A stretch of 64,000 nucleotides of DNA from a virus. The stretch is taken from positions 1 through 64,000 of the IMG/VR virus record IMGVR_UViG_3300032285_001771; one strand, 5' to 3'. Position numbers and translations under genes: made by a program. The notes under the pieces were generated by a model. The model was not told where the DNA came from. It worked only from the letters and a program-made list of their open reading frames with translations, and searched no databases. Positions 7,813 to 16,369 of this stretch are shown piece after piece (positions within the stretch are counted from its first letter, which is position 1; each line of letters begins with the position of its first letter).

Positions 7813-9031
7813 TTTTTCTTTTGAAAGTGGTAGCACACTTGAAAATTTTATTAATTGTCCAGACGTTAATCCATCTGGCCTAAGTCGGTTTCATCCCTCT
7901 GTGCTTGCTGTAAAGCTGATTGAGTTTTTAAACATAAAACCTAACAAAGGACTGTATCCTTATATTATTGCATCAGGTGTAAGACATCATCCAGATAACT
8001 GGACAACACCGAGGGGTAAAGATAACCTGTTCAATTGGCTCATACCTAAATACCTAAAGGATGTACAAGAAGGTAAGGCTATGATACTATTAGATCAATG
8101 TCTTGAAGGATATCATACTCCTTATCTATGGCAATGGTTCCACGACAGTTGCAGAACTTATAACATACCGCCTCAGGCTATTGTTTATGTAACAGGTAAC
8201 TGCACCACTGAAGAAAATTACGATAGTTGGTGTATTGCTAATAATATTGTTGATAGAATTAAAACTATACCCTATACAAACTTTGAACACTATGTTAAAT
8301 TCCTAGTAGACAAATCAAAGTTGTATCAAAGCTGGAGCATTAATCTACAATATAAAAAGACCAACGAGATTAAGACTTATAACTGCTTACAAAAAAGACT
8401 AAGGACACACCGCATTTGGTTTTATGGCGAATTGTATAATGCAGGGTTGCTAGATTGCGGACTGGTTAGTATGAACGATTACGGTACACATGTTAATCAT
8501 ATGGACAGTATTCCCCCTAATATGCTACTTCTTGAGGAAGCAAGATCTGTGCTACCTTTAGAAGTATACGGCAAATCAAATGTCCAATATGACGACAGTT
8601 TCTATATAGATAGGATACTCACAGAAGTATTTTTAGATACTTGGGTTAGCGTAGTAAGTGAACCTATATTTGCAGACAGCGACCAGGCTGTTTTCATTAG
8701 TGAAAAAACCTTTAAGCCTATAGCATGTATGCATCCTTTTATTATACTTGGTGGAAGAGGCAGTCTTGTTGCGTTGCGTAAACTAGGATATAAGACATTC
8801 GAAGGCTTTATTGATGAAACATACGACACCCTCTCGACATTTGAGAGAATAGATGCTATAATTAAAGAGCTAAAGAGAATAGATGCAATAGAAGATAAAC
8901 TATCTTGGTTTGCGGGAATGAAAGATATTATTGAACACAACTATAAAGTGTTTCATAATTCAATACAACATCAGTCTACTCCATCTGTTGAGTTAGTAAA
9001 ATATTATAGAGAGTACTTTAATGTATATTGA
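7787..9031 (+). CDS. Glycosyltransferase-like protein (paralogue B)
   Basis: 414 residues from ATG 7787. The frame is open back to 7670, but that would overlap the radical SAM gene by 143 bases, so the later ATG with a 26-base overlap is preferred. About residues 303-346 repeat the block of paralogue A (ISEKTFKPIACMHPF, then LRKLGYKTFEGF and DETYD). The N-terminus begins with a Pro-rich MTARPPPPNF. The two paralogues are well diverged outside the shared block. Sugar transfer is inferred from the GT-B fucosyltransferase-like motif and the genomic setting, not proven. Confidence 0.5.
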   Translation: MTARPPPPNFSFESGSTLENFINCPDVNPSGLSRFHPSVLAVKLIEFLNIKPNKGLYPYIIASGVRHHPDNWTTPRGKDNLFNWLIPKYLKDVQEGKAMILLDQCLEGYHTPYLWQWFHDSCRTYNIPPQAIVYVTGNCTTEENYDSWCIANNIVDRIKTIPYTNFEHYVKFLVDKSKLYQSWSINLQYKKTNEIKTYNCLQKRLRTHRIWFYGELYNAGLLDCGLVSMNDYGTHVNHMDSIPPNMLLLEEARSVLPLEVYGKSNVQYDDSFYIDRILTEVFLDTWVSVVSEPIFADSDQAVFISEKTFKPIACMHPFIILGGRGSLVALRKLGYKTFEGFIDETYDTLSTFERIDAIIKELKRIDAIEDKLSWFAGMKDIIEHNYKVFHNSIQHQSTPSVELVKYYREYFNVY

Positions 9032-9905
9032 ACACGTACCTAAGATAGCAAAAGGCGACAAATTAATTATTGGTCTAGGTGACAGCTTTACTCAAGGTGT
9101 TGGCGCCTACACTGATGAAACTTGGAAAAAACACAACGGCAAGATTGAAGTCTTTACGAATGAGCCGGAGTTGGTTGCAGAGCAGTACGAAGGTAGTTGG
9201 GTAAATCAACTTTGTCAAAGACATTTCAAAGGCTGGGTTCCTGTTAACATGGGACATGCCGGAGTAGGAAATAGAGCGGCTGTTAAACAATTATACATTA
9301 ACACGCGAGTTGATTTAGAAAATGCCAGCGAAGTTATTGTTGTGTTGTTGTTAAGTGGCATGGAACGTTTTGACTTTTTTAGAAAAGACTATAATAATAA
9401 AAATCATCATAGTTTTCAAGCTATGTGGCCTAATCCGCAAGATCCTGGGGCTACCCATGCCGAACTGTGGAAAGCCTATGCAGAAAATTTGTATTCAGAA
9501 AAGTTTATTGCGTTTGAAGTAATACTAAACATATTAGAAGCACAAACGTTCTGCCAAGCGCATGGCTATAAATTTGTTTTTGGAAGTGCGTTTGATCTAA
9601 GAGCCAACCGTCATTGGTTATTAAAAACCTTATGCGGACTGCTAACAGTACTTGAACCTACTAATAAAAAACTAATCGATAAAATTGATTGGAGCAATTA
9701 CATATATCCGAAAGGCTGTGATAGTTTCCTACAGTATCTATTAAAGCTAGAAGGAAAGGAACACTTATCTAGCGGTGGCTGGTGGCACCATTATACTGAG
9801 TTAGATGCTCCTGCAGAGTATATCACTAACTGTGCCCACCCTACTCGTAAAGGGCATACAGTAATGGCTGATATAATAGCCGAATTCATTAAAGATAAGA
9901 AATGA
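9021..9905 (+). CDS. SGNH/GDSL hydrolase-like protein with Asp-to-Asn in block V
   Basis: 294 residues. Block I is GLGDSFTQG with nucleophile Ser22. Block V reads NCAHPTRKGH, with His273 in place but Asn270 where the family has the catalytic Asp (D-x-x-H). NMGHAGVGNR at about 76-85 supplies the block II Gly. The family cleaves O-acetyl or other acyl esters on sugars and lipids, or transfers acyl groups. The Asn substitution may weaken or change activity; some SGNH enzymes work with a Ser-His dyad. It overlaps the previous gene by 11 bases and the next by ATGA. Confidence 0.75.
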   Translation: MYIEHVPKIAKGDKLIIGLGDSFTQGVGAYTDETWKKHNGKIEVFTNEPELVAEQYEGSWVNQLCQRHFKGWVPVNMGHAGVGNRAAVKQLYINTRVDLENASEVIVVLLLSGMERFDFFRKDYNNKNHHSFQAMWPNPQDPGATHAELWKAYAENLYSEKFIAFEVILNILEAQTFCQAHGYKFVFGSAFDLRANRHWLLKTLCGLLTVLEPTNKKLIDKIDWSNYIYPKGCDSFLQYLLKLEGKEHLSSGGWWHHYTELDAPAEYITNCAHPTRKGHTVMADIIAEFIKDKK

Positions 9906-10633
9906 AAATAGCAGTTTTAATTGTTGGCGAGTTAAGAACGTTTCCTTATTGTCGCAAGACAATGAGCTTTCTAAAACAACCACCCGGTACAGGAGTTGAT
10001 GTTGATGTATATTTCCATACGTGGGAAATAACTAAAATGCACAATCCGCCAATAGGTCGCCATTTAAATCCTAGGCCTTTAAGATTAGCTAGACAAGTTA
10101 CCGAAGAAGAAATACATAGTCTTCTTGGTAGACCAGCTACTGTAAAAGTGCATCCTGTATTAGATGACAAAGATGGTTTTCTTATTATGCGTAAAGGTTG
10201 GCTAATGGGCCTTGAAATGATAGAAGAATCTGGAATTGAGTATGACTTTGTTTACGTAATGCGTCCTGACTTGTTTTACAGGGGGCCTGTTGCTTGGTTC
10301 ATGCCATCCGGATATGAACGATACCAAAATGCTGTAGGATTCCTTCCGATACATCCTCCAGATGCTAAACTGATAGCTGATTGTGATTTTTTCTCTACAT
10401 ACGATAACATTAAAAAATTACTGTGCGAAGACGTATTAGAACTAGATCAAAAAAATGGAAGCATACACACTATTTGGTATGACTATGTTATGAGTAAAGG
10501 ACTAGAATGTACTACGCTTCCATTCTTTCATACAGAGCCACATATCATAGCAAGATTTCCTATGACTGCTGATAGTACATGGAAAGAAGTAGAGACGTTG
10601 TATTGGAAACTATTCCACGAAAGGCCAATATGA
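9902..10633 (+). CDS. Glycosyltransferase-like protein (MKIAVLIVGELR type)
   Basis: 243 residues. It opens with the Rossmann-like strand MKIAVLIVGELRTFP and carries YVMRPDLFYRG at about 118-128, resembling the R-x-D segment of capsule/LPS glycosyltransferases of the WavE type. The N-terminal GELR phrase is typical of uncharacterised surface-glycan genes that respond to sugar-nucleotide donors. There are no transmembrane helices. It overlaps both neighbours by four bases (ATGA), so it is probably made in step with the SGNH protein and the HAD-nucleotidyltransferase. The family call is from motif similarity only. Confidence 0.5.
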   Translation: MKIAVLIVGELRTFPYCRKTMSFLKQPPGTGVDVDVYFHTWEITKMHNPPIGRHLNPRPLRLARQVTEEEIHSLLGRPATVKVHPVLDDKDGFLIMRKGWLMGLEMIEESGIEYDFVYVMRPDLFYRGPVAWFMPSGYERYQNAVGFLPIHPPDAKLIADCDFFSTYDNIKKLLCEDVLELDQKNGSIHTIWYDYVMSKGLECTTLPFFHTEPHIIARFPMTADSTWKEVETLYWKLFHERPI

Positions 10634-12000
10634 ACAAGTTAATTATATTTGACCTAGACGGAGTTCTAATCGAAAGCAGAGAACTGCATTTTTGTGCGTT
10701 GAATGTTGCGCTAAACAGAGTTAGTCCGCAGTTTGTTATTACTACAGAAGAACATCTTAGCACATACGACGGCCTAACCACTACTCGTAAATTAGAGTTG
10801 ATTTCCGAATACAAAGGACTTGATCGTAAGTTTTTTAATCAAGTATGGGAAGACAAGCAAACAGCTACTTTTAAATTGATTAAAGAATTTCCTAAAAATA
10901 ATAAACTGCGGGGAATGTTTGCAAACATAAACTCGCAAGGTATTAAAATTGCTGTAGCAAGCAATAGTATTAGGGAAACAATCAAATTAGCATTATTGAG
11001 TACTGGTGTTATGGAATTTGTAGACTATTATGTTTCAAATGAAGATGTTAGTAGGACAAAGCCATATCCTGAAATGTATTGGAAATGTATGACTGCTATG
11101 AATGCATTGCCTAAGACCACTGTGATCATAGAAGATAGTCATATAGGGCGTCAAGGCGCAATAGATTCCGGAGCTCATTTGATTCCAGTAAAAAATAGTA
11201 ACGATCTAACATCTGATAAGGTTCAAGAAGCGATAGATATAGTTAATGGTGTAAGCACCAAAAAGATTCCTTGGAGAAATAATAAAATGAATGTACTAAT
11301 TCCAATGGCCGGTGCAGGCAGTAGATTTGCACAAGCAGGATACACATTTCCTAAACCATTAATCGAAGTCAATGGCAAACCTATGATACAGGTAGTTGTT
11401 GAAAATTTAAACATAGAAGCACACTATATTTTTCTAGTACAAAAAGAACATTATGAAAAGTACAATTTAAAACAGTTACTAGGGCTAATTGCTCCAGGTT
11501 GTGACATTGTGCAGGTAGACGGTATTACAGATGGTGCCGCTCGTACTACCTTATTGGCCAAAGAATATATCAATAACAATGAACCGTTACTTATGGCTAA
11601 CAGCGATCAGTTTGTTGATTGGAATAGCAACGAAACACTATATAGTTTCACAGCAGATGAGATTGATGGCGGCATTGTTACATTTAAAGCAACACATCCT
11701 AAATGGTCATTTGCTCGAGTTGGTACTGACGGATTCGTGCAAGAGGTTGCAGAAAAGAAACCAATCAGCGACGATGCTACTGTTGGGATCTATTATTGGA
11801 AGAAGGGCAGTGACTATGTTAAGTATGCTGAACAAATGATAGAAAAAGACATACGCACTAACAATGAATTTTATGTTTGCCCTGTGTTTAATGAAGCAAT
11901 TGGCGACAATAAAAAGATTAAAATTAAACAAGTTCCACGTATGTGGGGCATCGGTACTCCTGAAGATCTAGAATATTTTTTAAATCACTACAAAGAATAA
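10630..12000 (+). CDS. HAD phosphatase fused to sugar nucleotidyltransferase
   Basis: 456 residues starting at ATG 10630; an upstream in-frame ATG lies inside the previous gene. Residues 1-215 are a HAD hydrolase of the phosphoglucomutase/phosphatase subfamily, with D8-L-D10-G-V, the ASNS motif II, TKPYPEMY with its Lys, and IIEDS motif III/IV acids. Residues 220-456 form a nucleotidyltransferase starting MNVLIPMAGAGSRF, with FPKPLIEVNGKPMI containing the sugar-phosphate site Lys. The internal Met220 (nt 11287) has a GGAG 10 bases upstream, so a free nucleotidyltransferase may also be made. Likely role: produce an NDP-sugar for the surrounding transferases. Confidence 0.85.
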   Translation: MNKLIIFDLDGVLIESRELHFCALNVALNRVSPQFVITTEEHLSTYDGLTTTRKLELISEYKGLDRKFFNQVWEDKQTATFKLIKEFPKNNKLRGMFANINSQGIKIAVASNSIRETIKLALLSTGVMEFVDYYVSNEDVSRTKPYPEMYWKCMTAMNALPKTTVIIEDSHIGRQGAIDSGAHLIPVKNSNDLTSDKVQEAIDIVNGVSTKKIPWRNNKMNVLIPMAGAGSRFAQAGYTFPKPLIEVNGKPMIQVVVENLNIEAHYIFLVQKEHYEKYNLKQLLGLIAPGCDIVQVDGITDGAARTTLLAKEYINNNEPLLMANSDQFVDWNSNETLYSFTADEIDGGIVTFKATHPKWSFARVGTDGFVQEVAEKKPISDDATVGIYYWKKGSDYVKYAEQMIEKDIRTNNEFYVCPVFNEAIGDNKKIKIKQVPRMWGIGTPEDLEYFLNHYKE

Positions 12001-12963
12001 ATGATTCCATCGTCCATTCCTTTTGATAAGATAATCAAATTTGGCCAGCAAACAATGTTAGATAGACCATTGTTTAATGTCAGCTGGATTTTGGGCAGGT
12101 TTTGCAATTATAAATGTAGTTACTGTTGGCCATATGCTAGAGCAGATGTTCCTGATCATCAAACATTAGAAACCTATAAACGAGTAGTAGATGAAATCAA
12201 ACGTCAAGCTAGGGCGAATGGGTTTACTGAATTTCATTGGAGTTTCAGCGGTGGCGAACCAACTGCATACAAACAATTACCAGAATTGATAAAGCACTTA
12301 GATGAACTTGAAAGTCCTTATCAAAGTGTCCACATGACTACTAATTTAAGCCCAGGATCTAAATGGTGGAAGAGTTGGTGCGATAATACATCACTACTAC
12401 AACGGCGCAGTATCACAGCCAGCTTTCACGCAGAATTTGCCAAGGAGCAAGAGTTTGGAGACAAATGTTTACAACTCATGCACGAACTTGTACATGTTAC
12501 AGTTAACCAAGTAATGGTGCCCGACGTGTTTTATGAAACACTGGAACGCTGTGAACGTCTACGTAGTCGTGGAATTAATGTAACACTTAAACCGCAAAGC
12601 AATGATACTGCTACTGCTATTGTAGATGGTTATACTCCTGATATGGTTAAGATCATGCAAGATGATTTTGAGCAACAAGAAGGATTCCAGATACGCCTAA
12701 CAGATGGTACTGAAAACTATTTCATAGATCAGGCAGAGAGATTTAATGCATTGAGGTTTAACCAATTTAATAACTGGACTTGCAATAGTGGGTATCAAAG
12801 TGTTATAATAAAAGGTGCTGAGGTTAAAAGAGCATATAGTTGTAAAGAAGAAAGTCTAGGAACAATAGATAATTTTACTTTGTTTTCTGCTCCTAAACTT
12901 TGTATAACAGATCGATGTGTTAGCTCAGCAGATAGCAAAATACCTAAAGTTAAAAATGTTTAA
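12001..12963 (+). CDS. Radical SAM enzyme
   Basis: 320 residues, with its ATG directly abutting the TAA of the fusion gene. The [4Fe-4S] motif is C35-x3-C39-x2-C42 (CNYKCSYC), followed by WP as in two other enzymes of this cluster, and SGGEPT at about 83-88. C-terminal cysteines (C261, C278, C297, C303) are spaced as in a SPASM/twitch auxiliary-cluster region. It most resembles the products of 17777-18814 and 18794-19696, and the three form a paralogous set (CNYxCxYC). Substrate is unknown. Confidence 0.85.
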   Translation: MIPSSIPFDKIIKFGQQTMLDRPLFNVSWILGRFCNYKCSYCWPYARADVPDHQTLETYKRVVDEIKRQARANGFTEFHWSFSGGEPTAYKQLPELIKHLDELESPYQSVHMTTNLSPGSKWWKSWCDNTSLLQRRSITASFHAEFAKEQEFGDKCLQLMHELVHVTVNQVMVPDVFYETLERCERLRSRGINVTLKPQSNDTATAIVDGYTPDMVKIMQDDFEQQEGFQIRLTDGTENYFIDQAERFNALRFNQFNNWTCNSGYQSVIIKGAEVKRAYSCKEESLGTIDNFTLFSAPKLCITDRCVSSADSKIPKVKNV

Positions 12964-13717
12964 TAATCCATTCGATACAATACCTAGAAGAATTAGGAAT
13001 AACAAATTTTTACAGGTGGACCAGGGATTTGGAGACAAGTGGGCCGGCATGGACACGAAAGAAAGATATGCTGAAAATTTAAAAACTCAACCAGACGATT
13101 GGTATTATAGAAATAATACAGTTCAATACAAGTATAACTCAGATGGTTATAGAACAAAAGAATTTAAAGATGTAGATTGGGAAAATTCTATAGTAATGTT
13201 TGGATGTTCTGTAGTTAATGGAGTTGGAGTAGATGAATGTGATACTGTTCCTAGTCGATTAGAAGAATTACTAGGTACTCCTGTTATTAACATGGGAATA
13301 GGCGGAGGATCGATGTTGCTCAACTTGCATAACTTATCAATATTGCAAGACGGATATCCTACTCCAAAAGGCATAGTTGTGATATGGCCTAGTTATCGAA
13401 GAATAGTTGAATATCATAGATCTAATTTTTATTCTTACGGCGCCTGGGACAGCGAGCCTAATACGCTAATGGATGTGTGGTTTAAAAATAACAATCATGC
13501 GATTGCAAATGCAATGTTTATGAGTAAGATAAGTCGATCGATGTGGAAAGACAAATGTAAGTATCTTGAATATACTTGGTGCCACGACACTTCTAAAATT
13601 CTCAAATGTAAGAAGATTCCTGGAAATTTGGACTGGGCTAGAGACCTAGGACATCCGGGTATAAAAACAAACAAAGCGATTGCAAAATTTATAGAAGAAG
13701 AATTAAAAAATGTATAA
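12956..13717 (+). CDS. SGNH-like hydrolase with GCS block I
   Basis: 253 residues from ATG 12956 (8-base overlap with the radical SAM gene; earlier in-frame Met rejected). The nucleophile elbow is MFGCSVVNG with Ser85, where Cys84 replaces the usual Asp of GDS. A Gly-rich block II (NMGIGGGS) lies at about 114-121. Block V is present as DLGHPG near residue 233, so Asp and His are kept. The first 75 residues are charged and include WYYRNNTVQY, which is not part of the usual fold. Probably an esterase or acyltransferase acting on the same product as the other two SGNH proteins of this region. Confidence 0.6.
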   Translation: MFNNPFDTIPRRIRNNKFLQVDQGFGDKWAGMDTKERYAENLKTQPDDWYYRNNTVQYKYNSDGYRTKEFKDVDWENSIVMFGCSVVNGVGVDECDTVPSRLEELLGTPVINMGIGGGSMLLNLHNLSILQDGYPTPKGIVVIWPSYRRIVEYHRSNFYSYGAWDSEPNTLMDVWFKNNNHAIANAMFMSKISRSMWKDKCKYLEYTWCHDTSKILKCKKIPGNLDWARDLGHPGIKTNKAIAKFIEEELKNV

Positions 13718-14696
13718 CATTAATGAAGTTCGTGCAATACATCTTGAGGTTACATCTAAGTGTCAGGCTAGATGCCCTATGTGTCCTCGCCGCATTAATG
13801 GTGGTCCTTTAAATCCTTTTATTGAATTAAACGAAATTACACTAGAACGGTTTCAAGAATGGTTTTCTATTGATTTCATATCACAACTAAATCATTTAAG
13901 TATGTGTGGCAATTTAGGAGATCCTATTATTGCTAAAGATACATTAGAAATTTTTAGATATCTGCGCAACCACAACTCATCAATGGCATTAGTTATGCAC
14001 ACTAACGGTAGTGCAAGAACACCCGAATGGTTTGAAGAGCTTGCAAGATTACAAGTAAGAATTGTATTTGGTATTGACGGGTTAGAAGATACGCATCATT
14101 TATATAGAATAGATACAGACTGGAAAAAGATTATTGATAATGCAACAGCGTTTATTAATGCCGGCGGCGATGCACGTTGGGATATGTTAGCCTTCCAACA
14201 TAACGAACATCAAATTGATCAATGTAGGATCCTTAGTCAAGATCTTGGCTTTAAAGATTTTTATGTAAAGCACACGAGCCGGTTTAAAGACGGCAAGTTT
14301 AATGTATTAGATGATACAGGTAAAACAAAGTATATATTATATCCTACGAGTAAAAGCAACACTATGATCAGTAAGGTAGCAACAGCTGAACAAGATCTAT
14401 TGCCGACCATTAGTTGTAAAGCACAACGTGATAGTCAAATGTATATTAGTGCAGATGGAACAGTAACTCCTTGTTGTTGGATAGATTTGCGACCAATGCC
14501 CCCAACACAAGAATCTAGAATACAATACTTAGATACAATAGGTCACTGGCCTAACCTTAACACCCAAACTCTAAATGAAATATTCGACAGCGGATATTTT
14601 AATCAAATAGAAAGTAGTTGGAGTACATTCGGAATTAAAGAATGCTCAAAGCAATGTGGTAAGTTTGATAAACTAGGAGCACAGTTTGAACATTGA
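13710..14696 (+). CDS. Radical SAM/SPASM enzyme (RCPMCPR type, copy 1)
   Basis: 328 residues. The cluster motif is C18-x3-C22-x2-C25 in KCQARCPMCPR very near the N-terminus. The usual GGEP is replaced by CGNLGDP at about 70-76. A C-terminal SPASM-like region has ISADGTVTPCCW around 247-258 and C-x-KQCG near the end. The protein is paralogous to 15275-16369, from which it is separated by one methyltransferase gene. SPASM enzymes commonly modify peptides or act on sugars; which applies here is unknown. Overlaps the SGNH gene by 8 bases. Confidence 0.85.
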   Translation: MYNINEVRAIHLEVTSKCQARCPMCPRRINGGPLNPFIELNEITLERFQEWFSIDFISQLNHLSMCGNLGDPIIAKDTLEIFRYLRNHNSSMALVMHTNGSARTPEWFEELARLQVRIVFGIDGLEDTHHLYRIDTDWKKIIDNATAFINAGGDARWDMLAFQHNEHQIDQCRILSQDLGFKDFYVKHTSRFKDGKFNVLDDTGKTKYILYPTSKSNTMISKVATAEQDLLPTISCKAQRDSQMYISADGTVTPCCWIDLRPMPPTQESRIQYLDTIGHWPNLNTQTLNEIFDSGYFNQIESSWSTFGIKECSKQCGKFDKLGAQFEH

Positions 14697-15282
14697 TACA
14701 GAACACTTGCATCATTGGATGCAGGCTATACGACAAAGTCCAGATCCAATGCGTACCATGGATGCGTTCTGGTCTGGTCAACTTCGTAGCAAAGAATGGT
14801 TGATTAAGAATTTACGTAAAAATGTAAACAAGTTCGTCAGCATAGACATTCATGGCGGGTGGGTTGGCGTGTTAGCCAGTATGTTATTTCAAAGCGATAT
14901 CTATATCAATAGTATTCGCAGTATTGATATTGATCCTAGCTGTGAGCCTATTGCTACTATGATGAATAAGCAAGAAGAAATACAGGGCAAGTTTAAAGCG
15001 GTAACTGCTGACATGTGTGCTATCCGTAGTGATGCCGATGTTATTATTAACACAAGTTGTGAACATATCACTCAAGATCAATTCGATCTTTGGAAATCAG
15101 GTATGCCACATAATAGTTTATTAGTTCTCCAGAGCAATAATTATGATATACCCGAACATGTTAGAACAGCTAAAGACCTAGAAGAATTTAAAATACAATG
15201 CGGTGTTGATGTTATATGGGCAGGAGAATTAGAATTGCCGTTGTATACGCGATACATGATTATTGGAAAAAAGAATGTTTAA
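14686..15282 (+). CDS. Class I SAM-dependent methyltransferase
   Basis: 198 residues beginning with TTG at 14686, with AGGAG about 7 bases upstream and an 11-base overlap with the preceding gene. The SAM-binding strand reads FVSIDIHGGWVGVLA at about 47-61 (Rossmann motif I, with Asp-Ile-His-Gly in place of D-x-G-x-G), motif II has SIDIDP at 81-86, and INTSCEHI near 123-130 is motif IV-like. This matches a compact phage methyltransferase family. Its position between two paralogous radical SAM genes suggests that it methylates the same product. Confidence 0.65.
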   Translation: MNIDTEHLHHWMQAIRQSPDPMRTMDAFWSGQLRSKEWLIKNLRKNVNKFVSIDIHGGWVGVLASMLFQSDIYINSIRSIDIDPSCEPIATMMNKQEEIQGKFKAVTADMCAIRSDADVIINTSCEHITQDQFDLWKSGMPHNSLLVLQSNNYDIPEHVRTAKDLEEFKIQCGVDVIWAGELELPLYTRYMIIGKKNV

Positions 15283-16369
15283 CTTTAACGAATTTAAAAG
15301 AGTACACTTAGAGATTAGCAATAGATGCCAAGCGTCTTGCCCTATGTGTCCTCGAAACATTCACGGTGGCATCGATAATCCTTTGCTGTCTATTAACGAA
15401 TGGTCCTTAGCTGATTTCGTAAAGATATTTCCAACTGATGTGTTAGCACAACTTGAAAGAATTAACTTTTGTGGAAACTTCGGCGATCCTTTAATGAATG
15501 CTGATCTTATCGACATGTGCGAGTATATTAAAATTCAAGCGCCTACTATTAGAGTAGAGATACACACAAATGGCAGTCTAAGATCAACTGATTGGTGGAA
15601 ACGTTTATATCGAGCATTACCAGACAACCATATTGTAGTGTTTGCTCTTGATGGTCTAGCAGATACACACAGTTTATATCGTGTCGGTACTAACTACGAT
15701 TTGGTCTTAAAGAATGCTAAAACATTTATAGACGAAGGCGGCGTTGCCGAATGGATGTTTATTAGATTTAAACACAACGAGCATCAAGTCGGATCCGCTA
15801 GAGAGTTATCTGATAAAATGGGCTTTGCAAATTTTAATGTAAAAGACAGCAGACGAAATGCTAGGCCCTTTCCTGTTGTTGATAATCAAGGCAAGTTCTT
15901 GTACAACTTAGAACAACCATCCGACAGCGAAATTAAGTTTATTGGTAAAGCAGACATACAAGGACATCAGGATTGGCCACATGCGGATAGAATAAATTGC
16001 ATGGCATTTAATGACAAGGAATTATACATAGATGCTCATTATCAATTAAGCCCTTGCTGTATGATAAGTGCGTTCCTTTACACAAACTACGATATTGATT
16101 TGTTATCATCGTACGATCTATATGAAGAAGATTCTGTTGTAAGCGAAGGTGAGAAAGTGCGTCAGCAGGTATTAGATTTTCCAAGATTAAATGTATTAGA
16201 GTCCGGGCTAAGAAACATTATCGAAACTGAACAGTGGCAAACAATGTGGCAACAGAAATGGAAAGACAAGTCTAGTTCAACCTGTATAATAATGTGTAGT
16301 GATAACAAGCCTTTCATAAGTATAAAAGAACAAAGAAATGCAAACATGAGTAATATAGTTAATGAATAA
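15275..16369 (+). CDS. Radical SAM/SPASM enzyme (RCQASCPMCPR type, copy 2)
   Basis: 364 residues from ATG 15275 (a TTG at 15263 is possible). C18-x3-C22-x2-C25 sits at the same positions as in copy 1 (13710), and FCGNFGDP replaces GGEP exactly as CGNLGDP does there. HTNGS, ALDGLADTH and FKHNEHQ are shared landmarks, so the genes arose by duplication. The C-terminal SPASM part has YIDAHYQLSPCCM. About 35 residues longer than copy 1 at the C-terminus, with an insertion near residues 275-315. Overlaps both neighbours by 8 bases. Confidence 0.85.
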   Translation: MFNFNEFKRVHLEISNRCQASCPMCPRNIHGGIDNPLLSINEWSLADFVKIFPTDVLAQLERINFCGNFGDPLMNADLIDMCEYIKIQAPTIRVEIHTNGSLRSTDWWKRLYRALPDNHIVVFALDGLADTHSLYRVGTNYDLVLKNAKTFIDEGGVAEWMFIRFKHNEHQVGSARELSDKMGFANFNVKDSRRNARPFPVVDNQGKFLYNLEQPSDSEIKFIGKADIQGHQDWPHADRINCMAFNDKELYIDAHYQLSPCCMISAFLYTNYDIDLLSSYDLYEEDSVVSEGEKVRQQVLDFPRLNVLESGLRNIIETEQWQTMWQQKWKDKSSSTCIIMCSDNKPFISIKEQRNANMSNIVNE

